From contig JBCCFL010000025.1 of NCBI GenBank assembly GCA_039029735.1, forward strand, positions 17,746-81,745: 64,000 bases of DNA, written 5' to 3'. Below the pieces are notes generated by a model. That model saw only the letters and a list, made by a program, of their open reading frames with translations. It was not told the DNA's origin and made no database searches. Source of the DNA: CADEDH01 sp039029735. GTDB taxonomy: Bacteria > Actinomycetota > Acidimicrobiia > Acidimicrobiales > SZUA-35. A program made the translations under genes and the position numbers. Of this stretch, positions 27,301-35,854 are shown piece after piece (the stretch's first letter is position 1; every line of letters begins with the position of its first letter).

Positions 27301-27428
27301 AGACGGAACTGCCACGTGCCGTCGAGCGAGACCTCGGTGCGGCCCGCTGTTGCGGTGACGGGCGACGTCATCGGGAGCCGCCCGATCTCGACGAGCGCGG
27401 GCGAGAAGAGGGACGCGAGATCGATCAC
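24387..27428 (-). CDS. lacZ: Beta-galactosidase, GH2 family (LacZ type)
   Basis: 1013 residues, the size of E. coli LacZ. Domain order: sugar-binding N-terminal domain (about 25-220), immunoglobulin-like domain, TIM barrel (about 335-630), second Ig-like domain and C-terminal small chain. Acid/base Glu449 in GNESGHG and nucleophile Glu537 in LILCEYNHAMGNS are both present. It hydrolyses terminal beta-galactosides in the cytoplasm. GTG start, preceded by TAGCCT and a seven-base spacer, so probably leaderless. No permease or lac repressor nearby; the natural substrate may not be lactose. Confidence 0.95.
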   Translation of the reverse strand: MIDLASLFSPALVEIGRLPMTSPVTATAGRTEVSLDGTWQFRLVPAVDAVGDQWWGDDHDWRPITVPGVWTRQGTGDLPHYTNVVMPWDEQPPQVPADNPTGLYRTTFDRPSEERVVLTIGGAESMVVVWCNGRFVGVGKDSRLASSFDLSSHLVDGTNELALAVPRWSDATWIEDQDHWFHGGIHRSVTLTGTAATRIDDLVTVGDYDPDRGRGSLTVTSWVGAPGRLDDGWSTTVTLTALDRSGEPLATASAPVPASPAAAGPEAGIDAYRFRGSRAVVRLDDLAVAAWSAEIPNRYLVTVALTDPSGRTVETLARPVGFRRVEVADRRLTVNGAPIMITGVNRHDHHPDTGKTVTADEIRAELVMMKRYNINAVRTAHYPNDPVLLDLCDELGLYVIDEANVESHARHNSLAPSGLFDLAIIDRVRRMVLRDRSHPCVIGWSLGNESGHGPGHDAAAAWVRNVDPSRFVQYEGWLNHAWRPDAPKDLRHRQPTRSDRLITDTICPMYATVDQIRAWGEWAEATGADDRPLILCEYNHAMGNSNGGLADYVAAFTELPALAGGFIWDWKDQGLREHDDGGTEWFAYGGHYGDEPNDTNFCINGVVDPDGLAHPGLPELAWLARPVTVEVDADGTAATIHNRFAHLMVSAAEVRVTVALAVDGAVVDHATVAVPSIVAGDSARVRLDLDGVGAAAEAATSVATLDARVELATEQSWAPAGHVIGHDQTVLVDRRRPSTSSSTSSSALGGPTGGTAGIGAALPAEIRNAILAESRAWIWRAPLDNDGVAQGRVGIRTSWLEWGLDELAATEPEIESVDEVDHDGGRRVTTVRSLGPITHRTVADHRADGAIRFSEEIATPQEWTDLPRVGVRFTVPLAYAHLTWFGPGPDETYPDRQAAARLGLWRSTVDDQYHPFVQPQEHGAHIDCGWLQLDDGADAGFRVAGEPAITVTARRHHDLDLTAATTLAELARSSTIEVHVDAAVRGLGTGACGPDTDRIVAGGAHRFVWWLLG

Positions 27429-27435
27429 GGGCCCG

Positions 27436-27441
27436 AGGCTA
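27436..27441 (-). promoter_or_regulatory. -10 element for a probable leaderless transcript
   Basis: TAGCCT seven bases before the GTG of lacZ; no Shine-Dalgarno between. Confidence 0.5.
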
Positions 27442-27470
27442 ACGCCCCCGGCCCGCTGGCCTTACGTCGA

Positions 27471-30400
27471 TCAGAGGCCGAGATCAGCCATTGCCGCAGC
27501 GGCGGCGAGGCGGTAGTCGGCCACCCGGCGCAGCTTGAGATCCTCGTAGCCGCGCACCTGGTCGGGAAGGGCGGCGAGGTCGATCACGGCCGGCAGGTTC
27601 TCGGCGGTGAGGATCGGGTACACCCGACCGAGCATGGTCTCGTACTCGAGCGGTAGGGCGCGTTCGATCCGGCGGAGTTCGGTGCGGCCGAACGGGTCGA
27701 GCGCCGTACCTCGAAGCCGTCGGCCTCGTTTGAGGGCGGCGAATCCGGGGGTGCTCCACCGGCCGAAGCGGAGCTTGCGGCCCACGCCCATGGCGGCCAG
27801 CACCGGCGGGTGGAGATGCCAGGTGGGCGTGGCGCCCTCGCCCGCCACGCCCTCGGCTGCTGCCTGTGCCTCGGGCGCCAGCATCAGCCGGGCCACTTCG
27901 TACTCGTCCTTGTAGGCCATGAGCTTGTGAAGGTTGCGGGCCACCGTCTCGGTCAGTGCACCATCGGCGCCAACGCTGGTGTCGGCCTCGGCCGCCGTCG
28001 CCACCGAGTCGAGGAAGCGGGTGGCGTAGGCCAGGCTCTGATAGCCCACGAGGTCGGCAGTCAACATGGTGAGCGTGTCGTGAAGATCGTCGGGCCGCCT
28101 GTCGTCGTCGGACGGCCCGACGCTGTCGACGATGGCGGCCACCCGGGCGGCCAGGTCTGGTTGCAGCTCGTCGACCAGTACCTCGAGCGCCGCTGCGGGC
28201 GTGGTGGCGGAGGCGGCCGCGATGCGTGCCGCCACCGTGTCGGGATCGTGCACGAGGCGTCGACCCCAGGTGAATGCTGCTCGGTTGGTGGCCACGGCAA
28301 CACCGTTGAGATCGATGGCCTCCTCCACGGCCTGTACCGACACCGGAACCCAGCCGGCCTGTACGGCAACACCCAGCAGCAGCACGTTGGCCGCCGCGGC
28401 CCCGCCGACCAGCGCCGTTGCCATCGCCGCAGCGTCGACGAACCGGTGCTGGTTGTGGCGACTCCCGGCCGACAGCCGTTCGGCGATGCCCGCCGACGGA
28501 TACCCGATTGCCGGGTTGGTCACCATCCGGCCCGTTGGGGTGGTTGCGCTGGACGCGATCACCATGGTGTGGTTCGGGTCGACGGCGCGGATGCTCGCGT
28601 CGGAGGCACCGACCAGCCCGTCGAAGGCGAGCAGCACATCGGCCTCCCCCGTGCCGACGAGGTTCGACGCCGTGGCCCCGTCGGCCACGAGCACGAGATC
28701 GCTCATCACCGGCCCCGCCTTCTGGCTCAGGCCGGTCTGGTCAACGCCCCGCACGGTCCATCCATCGAACATCGCTGCGGTGGCCAGGATCTGGGCTGCG
28801 GTCACCACACCGGTGCCGCCGATCCCGGCGAGGCGGATCCGGGCCTCTCCGTCCACGAGCACCTTGGGGCCGGGCACGGCCGGCAACAGGTCGACGCTCG
28901 ACGTCGCAACGGGTGCCCCGGCTGCGGCGGAAGACTCCGAGATCTCCACGGTCATGAACGCCGGGCAGTCGCCGCCGAGACAACTCAGGTCGATGTTGCA
29001 CGACGCCTGGTCGATCGTGGTCTTGCGCCCGAGCGGTGTGTCGACAGGCTGCACGGAGAGGCAGTTGCTCACATCACCACAGTCGCCGCAGCCCTCGCAG
29101 ATGCGGTGGTTGATCACCACCCGCGTCTTCGGGGTCTCCACCGTGTTCCGGCGCCGGGCCCGCCGCAGCTCTGCCGCGCACTCCTGGTCGTGAATCAGCA
29201 CGGTGACGCCGGGCTGCGATCGCAGCCGGTCCTGCACATCCACGATGTCGGTGCGGTCGTACACGGTCACTCCGGGCGGCAGGTCGGCGCTGCGGTAGCG
29301 ATCGACGTCCTCGGTGGTCACGGCCACGGCGGTGACACCCTGACCGAGCAGCGACCGGCACAGCTCCGGCACCGGGAGCGCGAACGGAGCGTCCTGGCCG
29401 CCGGTCATCGCGACGGTGCTGTTGTAGAGGATCTTGAACGTCATGTGGAGGCCGGCCCCGATGCAGTACTGCAGTGCGAGCTGGCCTGAGTGGAAGTAGG
29501 TGCCGTCTCCGTAGTTCTGGAACAGGTGATCGGTTTCCACGAACGGCGACATTCCCACCCACTGGGCGCCCTCGTTGCCCATGGCGGTGATGCCGATGCC
29601 CTCACCAACGCGCTCGGGGGCCATGAGCAGGCTCATGCCGTGGCAGCCGGTGCCGGCACCAACAAGGGCCTCGTCGGGCACCTTCGTGCCCCAGTTGTGG
29701 GGGCAGCCCGAGCAGAAGAAGGGGGTGCGTACCTCGGCGAGCGGGATCCGCGGCCGAGGGGGCGGGGGCGGTGGTGTGAGCCGATCACCGAGGCGGGGCG
29801 TGAGCCGGGCTCGGAGGCCGTCGATCATGGCGTCGGCGTCGAGCTGGCCCCACGAGCGCATGAGCGGATCGCCGCGCTCGTCGGTCTTGCCGACCACCCG
29901 TGGCTGATCGGGCCCGCCGTAGAGCGCGTCCTTGATCAGCCACTCCAGGGTCGGGTTCTTCTCCTCGACCACCATCACCTCGTCGAGGCCTCGGGCGAAG
30001 TGGCGCACGAGGTCGGCGTCGAAGGGCACCGGCATGCGGAGCTGCAGGAGGCGGATACCAGCCCGCTCCAGATCGTCGGTGCTGCTGAGGCCGAGGCGGC
30101 GGAGTGCGTCGAGCAGTTCGGCGTAGGTGAATCCGGTGGCCACCAGGCCGATCCAGGCGTCGGTCGGGTCGGACGTGATCCGGTTGAGGGCGTTCTCCAC
30201 GCCGTAGCGGTGGGCGAGAGGGAGGCGGATTTCGCGGAACTCCCGCTCGACTTCGAGCATCCGGGGGCCGAGGAACTGCGCCGTCGGCGAGCACTGCCAT
30301 GGCTCACCGTCGACCAGCACAGTCGGGATCACCGGCTCGTCGGTGAGCACGGGGAGATCCACGGTGCCCGACCCGTCTGCGATCGGCGTGACGATCTTCA

Positions 30401-31004
30401 TCGCCGACCACAGTCCGGTTGCCCGCGACATCGCAACCGCGTGGAGCCCGAGTTCGAGGCACTCGCCAATTGTGGAGGGGTAGAGGATCGGCATGTGGAG
30501 ATCGACCAGCGTGGCGTCGGAGGACGACGGCATCGTGGACGACTTGCAGGCCGGGTCGTCACCGACGAGAACCACGGCCCCGCCAGTGGGGCTGGCGCCG
30601 GCGAACACACCATGACGGAGGGCATCACCCGCGCGGTCGAGCCCTGGAGCCTTGCCGTACCAGATCCCCACCACACCATCCACGGTGGCGTCGGGCCGCG
30701 TGGTGGCGAGCTGGGAGCCCATCACCGCCGTTGCCCCGAGTTCCTCGTTGACCGCCGGCTGGTGCACGATCGCGAGGTCGGGTGCGGTGCGGATGGCTCG
30801 GGCCACTTCGGCGTCGTACCCACCGAGGGGCGATCCGGGGTAGCCCGACAGGAACGCAGCGGTCGACCGGCCGGCGGCCCGGTCTCGCCGCAGCTGCTCG
30901 ATCGGCAGACGAGCCAGGGCCTGGATACCGGTGAGCACCACGCGGCCGGCCTCGCGGTGATAGCGATCACGGAGCTCGTAGGGACGGGTGACGACGTAGG
31001 TCAT
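27471..31004 (-). CDS. Indolepyruvate ferredoxin oxidoreductase, fused alpha-gamma-beta type
   Basis: 1177 residues from the ATG at 31004, chosen over an ATG 13 codons up because GAGGAG lies just before it. Order: thiamine-pyrophosphate pyrimidine domain with SGYPGSPLGGYD near 50, TPP-binding domain (GCHGMSLL, MGNEGAQWVGMSPFV), a Cys-rich cluster near 650 (CEGCGDCGDVSNC, CLGGDC), then the gamma domain (GIGGTGVVTAAQIL). It oxidatively decarboxylates arylpyruvates or branched 2-oxo acids from amino acids to acyl-CoA, passing electrons to ferredoxin. A PPPPPP linker joins two domains. It diverges from an Lrp-type regulator, so amino acid-responsive control is likely (inference). Confidence 0.93.
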   Translation of the reverse strand: MTYVVTRPYELRDRYHREAGRVVLTGIQALARLPIEQLRRDRAAGRSTAAFLSGYPGSPLGGYDAEVARAIRTAPDLAIVHQPAVNEELGATAVMGSQLATTRPDATVDGVVGIWYGKAPGLDRAGDALRHGVFAGASPTGGAVVLVGDDPACKSSTMPSSSDATLVDLHMPILYPSTIGECLELGLHAVAMSRATGLWSAMKIVTPIADGSGTVDLPVLTDEPVIPTVLVDGEPWQCSPTAQFLGPRMLEVEREFREIRLPLAHRYGVENALNRITSDPTDAWIGLVATGFTYAELLDALRRLGLSSTDDLERAGIRLLQLRMPVPFDADLVRHFARGLDEVMVVEEKNPTLEWLIKDALYGGPDQPRVVGKTDERGDPLMRSWGQLDADAMIDGLRARLTPRLGDRLTPPPPPPRPRIPLAEVRTPFFCSGCPHNWGTKVPDEALVGAGTGCHGMSLLMAPERVGEGIGITAMGNEGAQWVGMSPFVETDHLFQNYGDGTYFHSGQLALQYCIGAGLHMTFKILYNSTVAMTGGQDAPFALPVPELCRSLLGQGVTAVAVTTEDVDRYRSADLPPGVTVYDRTDIVDVQDRLRSQPGVTVLIHDQECAAELRRARRRNTVETPKTRVVINHRICEGCGDCGDVSNCLSVQPVDTPLGRKTTIDQASCNIDLSCLGGDCPAFMTVEISESSAAAGAPVATSSVDLLPAVPGPKVLVDGEARIRLAGIGGTGVVTAAQILATAAMFDGWTVRGVDQTGLSQKAGPVMSDLVLVADGATASNLVGTGEADVLLAFDGLVGASDASIRAVDPNHTMVIASSATTPTGRMVTNPAIGYPSAGIAERLSAGSRHNQHRFVDAAAMATALVGGAAAANVLLLGVAVQAGWVPVSVQAVEEAIDLNGVAVATNRAAFTWGRRLVHDPDTVAARIAAASATTPAAALEVLVDELQPDLAARVAAIVDSVGPSDDDRRPDDLHDTLTMLTADLVGYQSLAYATRFLDSVATAAEADTSVGADGALTETVARNLHKLMAYKDEYEVARLMLAPEAQAAAEGVAGEGATPTWHLHPPVLAAMGVGRKLRFGRWSTPGFAALKRGRRLRGTALDPFGRTELRRIERALPLEYETMLGRVYPILTAENLPAVIDLAALPDQVRGYEDLKLRRVADYRLAAAAAMADLGL

Positions 31005-31086
31005 GGAACTCTCCTCGAAGATTCCGCCAGTGTCGTGGTTCATGCGCCGTGAGTACAGCTCTGCTCCCCAAGACCGAACTTCTGCA

Positions 31087-31092
31087 TAGAAT
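31087..31092 (+). promoter_or_regulatory. -10 element upstream of the Lrp-type gene
   Basis: TAGAAT nine bases before the ATG at 31102; the transcript would have almost no leader. It sits in the 97-base gap between two divergent genes, where an Lrp-type protein usually binds its own and its target promoter. Confidence 0.45.
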
Positions 31093-31101
31093 CACATCTC
31101 A

Positions 31102-31566
31102 ATGCCAAATATCGACACAACCGATCGACTCATTCTCGATGAGCTGCAGGCTGACGCCCGACGGTCCAACAAGGCTCTGGCTCACGCTGCTGGCGTGTCG
31201 CCGTCCACGATGTTGGCCCGGGTGCGCTCGCTCGAACAGCGGGGAGTCGTGCTCGGGTACCACGCTGCCGTCGACCCTGCCGCCATCGGGCGCCCCGTAC
31301 AGGCGCTGGTGTCGGTTCGTCTGCGCCCCAAGACGCCCGACGCCGTGGCCCGCTTCGTCGATGCTGTGTGGGCCCGGCCCGAGACCGTGGCGGTCACGAT
31401 GGTCACCGGGCCGTTCGACGTACTGGTGCATCTCAGCGTTCCCGACGTGGCCAGCCTGAGCGAGGCGGTGTTGTCTCACATCGCCAGCGACCCTGCGGTG
31501 GTCGATGAGCAGACCTCGCTCATCTTCGACCACCGCCGCAAGACGGCGATCGAACCGCTGCCCTGA
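31102..31566 (+). CDS. Lrp/AsnC family regulator
   Basis: 154 residues. N-terminal winged helix (DTTDRLILDELQADARRSNK, AHAAGVSPSTMLARVRSLE) and C-terminal RAM ligand-binding domain (VSVRLRPKTPDAVARFVDAV, VTGPFDVLVHLSVPD). Such proteins sense amino acids and form octamers on DNA. It is divergent from the indolepyruvate oxidoreductase, so it probably controls that gene in response to an aromatic amino acid. Confidence 0.92.
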   Translation: MPNIDTTDRLILDELQADARRSNKALAHAAGVSPSTMLARVRSLEQRGVVLGYHAAVDPAAIGRPVQALVSVRLRPKTPDAVARFVDAVWARPETVAVTMVTGPFDVLVHLSVPDVASLSEAVLSHIASDPAVVDEQTSLIFDHRRKTAIEPLP

Positions 31567-31599
31567 CTTCGCGTCGTGATCTCGGGTGCTCCCGCGGGG

Positions 31600-32373
31600 T
31601 CAACGATGCGAGGCGCGGAACTGGGCTGGTGTTTCGTTCGTGAGGCGGGCGAACCGATGGGTGAAGTCGGCCTGGTCGTAGAAGCCGACCGTGTGGGCGA
31701 TCTCGGACAGCGGCCGGTCAGTGCCGACGAGCAGCTCCGTGGCCCGATCCACCCGGGCCCGCAACACGTACTTCGTGGCCGACAGACCGAATGTGCGCCG
31801 CATCCGGCGTTCGAGCTGCGCTGGGGAGCAGTCGGCTACCGCCGCGAGGTCGGCCACCCGGATGCGCGACCCCATGTGGTCGCGCACATGGGCCACCACC
31901 CGGCCGAGCGACTCGATGCTCTGGTCGTCGCCCGGGGTGCGCAGGTCCCGGCTCACGCTCACGAGGCCGACGGGGGCGCTGGCCTCGCTGGAGTGATCGG
32001 CGTGGCGATCCACCACCGGCAACTTCACCGTGAGGTACCAACCGAGCGTGCCGTCCTCTCGGCGGATCAGTTCAAGCTCGTCGCGCAACGGTCGCCCGGT
32101 GGTGAGCACCTGGGTGTCCTGTTGTTCGTAGCGCTCGGCGAGTGGTGCGCTGAACAGCTCGGTGGCCCGCCGCCCCACCACGTCCCGCTTCGACGCCCGC
32201 CCCGTGCGGCGGACGAATGCCCCGTTCACCGCCACGTAGCGGCCATCCCGGTTCTTCATGCAGAACATCACGTTGACCAGAAGTTCGAACAGTTCGACCA
32301 GCTCGCTCTGGCAATCGAAGGGCACCACGTCCATGTGGCCGGCCTGCGTTTCGGGCGTCGGTTCGCCGCTCAT
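31600..32373 (-). CDS. PAS-AraC family transcriptional regulator
   Basis: 257 residues. N-terminal PAS domain about 25-145 (LLVNVMFCMKNRDGRYVAVNGAFV, VVGRRATELFSAPLA, DGTLGWYLTVKLPV) and a C-terminal AraC-type DNA-binding domain about 160-255 (VADLAAVADCSPAQLERRM, EIAHTVGFYDQADFTHRF). Transcribed divergently from putA with a 94-base gap, the usual position for a proline-utilisation activator. The PAS domain probably senses proline, redox state or another small molecule (inference). Confidence 0.9.
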   Translation of the reverse strand: MSGEPTPETQAGHMDVVPFDCQSELVELFELLVNVMFCMKNRDGRYVAVNGAFVRRTGRASKRDVVGRRATELFSAPLAERYEQQDTQVLTTGRPLRDELELIRREDGTLGWYLTVKLPVVDRHADHSSEASAPVGLVSVSRDLRTPGDDQSIESLGRVVAHVRDHMGSRIRVADLAAVADCSPAQLERRMRRTFGLSATKYVLRARVDRATELLVGTDRPLSEIAHTVGFYDQADFTHRFARLTNETPAQFRASHR

Positions 32374-32467
32374 GGCCTGGTGACGGGGGTCGATTGGACG
32401 AAGTGCGCGTTCCGAGTGGTGTCATTCTCCAAGATCAACGCGCCGTCACCGATCACGATGTAAGGCT

Positions 32468-35400
32468 ATGAGCGCGTCAGACACTCACCCCGGACCCCTC
32501 GCCGACGACCGCCACAACGACCTCACCGAGGTGGCGCAGGCTGCGGTGGCGCTGGTGGAGCGATGGCTCACCGAGGCCGGGGCCACCATGACCGCAGCCG
32601 AGCGTGCCTCGGCCGACCGGCTTCAGGGTGTGGTTGCCGACGATGCCGCAGTCGGGTTCACGATGCGGTTCGTCGACCGGGTGGTGCGCCCCGACGACGA
32701 TCGCGCGGCCGCCGAGCAACTGGCCGCCCTGGTGGCCAACCAGGAGCTGCCCGGGTTCCTCGGCCCGATCGACCGCATGTTGCTTCGAGCCGGCGCTCGA
32801 CTCGGACCGCTCCTGCCCGGGGTGGTGATGCCACTCGCTCGTCGGCGGATGCGGGCCCTCGTGGGCCATCTCGTCGTCGACGCCGATCCCGCAGCCATGG
32901 CCGCCCACGTGTCGGCCCGCCGTGCCGCTGGATTCGGGATCAACGTGAACCTCCTCGGTGAGGCGGTCTTGGGCGAACGTGAGGCGCAGCGGCGGTTCGA
33001 GAGGTCGCTGGCCCTCCTCGACCAGCCCGACGTCGACTACGTGTCGGTGAAGCTGTCGGCGGTCGTGTCGCAGTTGAACCTGTGGGACCACGAGGGCTCG
33101 ATCGAGCGCATGTTGGACCGACTCCGGCCGCTCATGACGGCTGCCGCCAACACCTCGCCCCCCACCTTCGTGAATCTCGACATGGAGGAGTATCACGATC
33201 TCGAACTCACGCTCGACGCCTTCATGCGCGTGCTGGACGAGCCAGAGCTCCACCACGCCGACGCCGGCATCGTGTTGCAGGCCTACCTGCCCGATGCGCT
33301 CCCGGCGCTGCAACGCCTGATTTCCTGGGCCACCGAGCGACACGCCCGCACGGTTGACGGTCGAGCGGGTGGGACGGTCAAGGTGCGCCTCGTGAAGGGC
33401 GCGAACCTGGCAATGGAGCAGGTCGACGCCGCGGTGCACGGTTGGCGCCAGGCGCCCTACGCCACCAAGGCCGACACCGACGCCAACTACAAGCGCTGCC
33501 TCGACTGGCTCATCCGGCCCGAGCACCTGAGTGGCGTTCGTCTCGGGGTTGCCAGCCACAACCTGTTCGACTGTGCGTTCGCCCGGCTGCTGGCCGAGCG
33601 GCGGGGCGTTGGCGACGCAGTGGCGCTGGAGATGCTCGAGGGCATGGCGCCCACCCACGCCCGGGTGGCCCGCGACGACACCGGTGAGCTGCTGCTCTAC
33701 ACCCCTGTGGTCGCCGCCGACGACTTCGACGTCGCCATCAGCTACCTGTTCCGGCGCCTCGAGGAGAACGCAGCGCCGGAGAACATCATTCGGTATCTGG
33801 CCGACCTGGAGCCGGGGTCGGAGCAGTTCGAGCTGGAGGCCGACCGATTCGTCACTGCCGTCGCCGATCGTGCGTCGGTGGGGATCGGGCCCCGCCGTCA
33901 TCAGGACCGCAGCGACGAGCAACCAGTCGGCGAGCAGCCTGGCGGCTTCGTCAACGAGCCCGACACCGACGCCACCCTGGCCGCAAACCGAACCTGGATG
34001 CAGGGCGTGTTCACCGCTGCCGCCGATCCTGGGGCAGCCGACCCCGCGGCCTCGATCGTGGAGGACGCCGCCGAGATCGATCGCATCGTGGCGGCCGCCC
34101 GCGAGGCACAGCGCAGCTGGTGGGCTGCGGGAGGCGCCCACCGGCGACACGTGCTGCTGGCCGTCGGGGCCGAGCTGGCCCGCCGGCGCGGTGACCTGCT
34201 CGCCGCCATGATCGCCGAGGGCAACAAGACCGCAGCCCAGGCCGACCCCGAAGTGTCCGAGGCCATCGACTTCGCCCGCTACTACGCCGACCGGGCGCCC
34301 GAGATCCAGCCCGCGACCGACGATCCCAGACGCGCCACGTTCGACCCCTTCGGCGTGGTGGCCGTCGTGCCACCGTGGAACTTCCCGACCGCCATTCCGG
34401 CCGGTGGGGTGCTGTCGGCCCTTGCCGCTGGCAACAGCGTGATCCTGAAGCCGGCCCCCGAAACGCCCCGCTGTGCCGAGATCGTGGCCGAGTGTTGTTG
34501 GGCAGCCGGCGTGCCGACCGACGTGCTGCACTACGTGCGTACCAGGGACGACGACGTTGGTCGCCACCTGGTGGCCAACACCGGCATCGGCGCGGTGATC
34601 CTCACCGGCGGCTGGGAGACCGCTCAACTCTTCCGCTCGTGGCGGCCGGAGCGACCGTTGTTGGCCGAGACGTCGGGCAAGAATGCGCTGATCATCACCC
34701 CTGCCGCCGACATCGACCTGGCCGTGGCTGATCTCGTGGCCTCCGCCTTCGGGCACGGTGGCCAGAAGTGCTCGGCCGCCAGTCTCGCCATCGCCGTCGG
34801 GCCGGTGGCCTCATCGCCCCGATTCCGCCGTCAGCTCATCGACGCGGTGTCGTCGCTGCGCGTTGGCCCCGCGGTCGACGTTGCAACTGATCTCGCCCCG
34901 CTCATCGCTCAGCCCGCCGGCAAACTGGCTCGCGCCCTCACCTCGCTGGAACCAGGGGAGGAGTGGCTCGTCGAACCAGAGCGCCACGACGACGGGCTCT
35001 GGTCGCCCGGCGTCCGGATCGGCGTCAGGCCCGGCACGTGGTTCCACCAGACCGAGTGCTTCGGCCCCGTGCTGGGCGTCATGAGCGCCACCGACCTCGA
35101 CGAGGCGATCGCGTGGCAGAACGCCACCGACTACGGCCTGACCGGCGGCATCCACAGCCTTGATCCCGACGAGATCGAGCAGTGGCTGGACCGGGTGGAG
35201 GTCGGCAACGCCTATGTGAACCGGGTGACCACGGGCGCCATCGTGCAGCGTCAGCCCTTCGGGGGCTGGAAGCGTTCGTCGGTCGGGCCGGGAGCCAAGG
35301 CCGGCGGCCCGAACTACGTGGCCCAGCTCGGCCACTGGCACGATGACGGCCCCGCCGTCGGCGACGAGGGCGCAGCGTGGTTGGCGCAGGCGGCGGCTTC

Positions 35401-35833
35401 GGACGAGCAGTTCTGGCGCACCGAACTCAGCGTGGCGCACGATCCGACTGGCCTCTTCTGTGAGGAGAACACGTTCCGCTACCGCCCGCTGCCCGCGGTG
35501 ATCGTGCGCGTCGAGGCCGATGTCGACGAGGTGGTCCGCCGTCGGGTGGCGAACGCGGTGGATCTCGTTGGTGTGGCGGTCGAGTGGTCGACGCCAGAGA
35601 TCGAGACCCAGGCTGAGCTCGCTGCTCGGCTTGCAGTCACAGGGGTGGAGCGGGTCCGCGTGCTTGGTGCCGTGGAGCCAGAGCTCCGGGATGCGGCCAA
35701 CGCCGTCAACATTCACCTGGCCGACGGCGCAGTGACCGCCGATGGCAGCCGTGAACTGCTGCACTATGTGCGGGAGCAGGCGATCAGCCGCACCCTCCAC
35801 CGCTACGGCAACGTCATCTCGACTGGTTCCTGA
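32468..35833 (+). CDS. putA: Bifunctional proline dehydrogenase / P5C dehydrogenase
   Basis: 1121 residues. N-terminal FAD-dependent PRODH barrel, about 90-470 (NVNLLGEAVLGE, YVSVKLSAV, VRLVKGANLAMEQ, VASHNLFD), then an aldehyde dehydrogenase domain about 510-1020 with Glu734 in LAETSGKNAL and catalytic Cys768 in GQKCSAAS. It oxidises proline to glutamate through the channelled P5C intermediate. It lacks the ribbon-helix-helix domain of the E. coli autorepressor PutA, so regulation must come from elsewhere, probably the divergent PAS-AraC gene. The C-terminal about 100 residues form an extra domain as in longer PutAs. Confidence 0.95.
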   Translation: MSASDTHPGPLADDRHNDLTEVAQAAVALVERWLTEAGATMTAAERASADRLQGVVADDAAVGFTMRFVDRVVRPDDDRAAAEQLAALVANQELPGFLGPIDRMLLRAGARLGPLLPGVVMPLARRRMRALVGHLVVDADPAAMAAHVSARRAAGFGINVNLLGEAVLGEREAQRRFERSLALLDQPDVDYVSVKLSAVVSQLNLWDHEGSIERMLDRLRPLMTAAANTSPPTFVNLDMEEYHDLELTLDAFMRVLDEPELHHADAGIVLQAYLPDALPALQRLISWATERHARTVDGRAGGTVKVRLVKGANLAMEQVDAAVHGWRQAPYATKADTDANYKRCLDWLIRPEHLSGVRLGVASHNLFDCAFARLLAERRGVGDAVALEMLEGMAPTHARVARDDTGELLLYTPVVAADDFDVAISYLFRRLEENAAPENIIRYLADLEPGSEQFELEADRFVTAVADRASVGIGPRRHQDRSDEQPVGEQPGGFVNEPDTDATLAANRTWMQGVFTAAADPGAADPAASIVEDAAEIDRIVAAAREAQRSWWAAGGAHRRHVLLAVGAELARRRGDLLAAMIAEGNKTAAQADPEVSEAIDFARYYADRAPEIQPATDDPRRATFDPFGVVAVVPPWNFPTAIPAGGVLSALAAGNSVILKPAPETPRCAEIVAECCWAAGVPTDVLHYVRTRDDDVGRHLVANTGIGAVILTGGWETAQLFRSWRPERPLLAETSGKNALIITPAADIDLAVADLVASAFGHGGQKCSAASLAIAVGPVASSPRFRRQLIDAVSSLRVGPAVDVATDLAPLIAQPAGKLARALTSLEPGEEWLVEPERHDDGLWSPGVRIGVRPGTWFHQTECFGPVLGVMSATDLDEAIAWQNATDYGLTGGIHSLDPDEIEQWLDRVEVGNAYVNRVTTGAIVQRQPFGGWKRSSVGPGAKAGGPNYVAQLGHWHDDGPAVGDEGAAWLAQAAASDEQFWRTELSVAHDPTGLFCEENTFRYRPLPAVIVRVEADVDEVVRRRVANAVDLVGVAVEWSTPEIETQAELAARLAVTGVERVRVLGAVEPELRDAANAVNIHLADGAVTADGSRELLHYVREQAISRTLHRYGNVISTGS

Positions 35834-35854
35834 TCTGTGTGAGGCGCCTGCGGC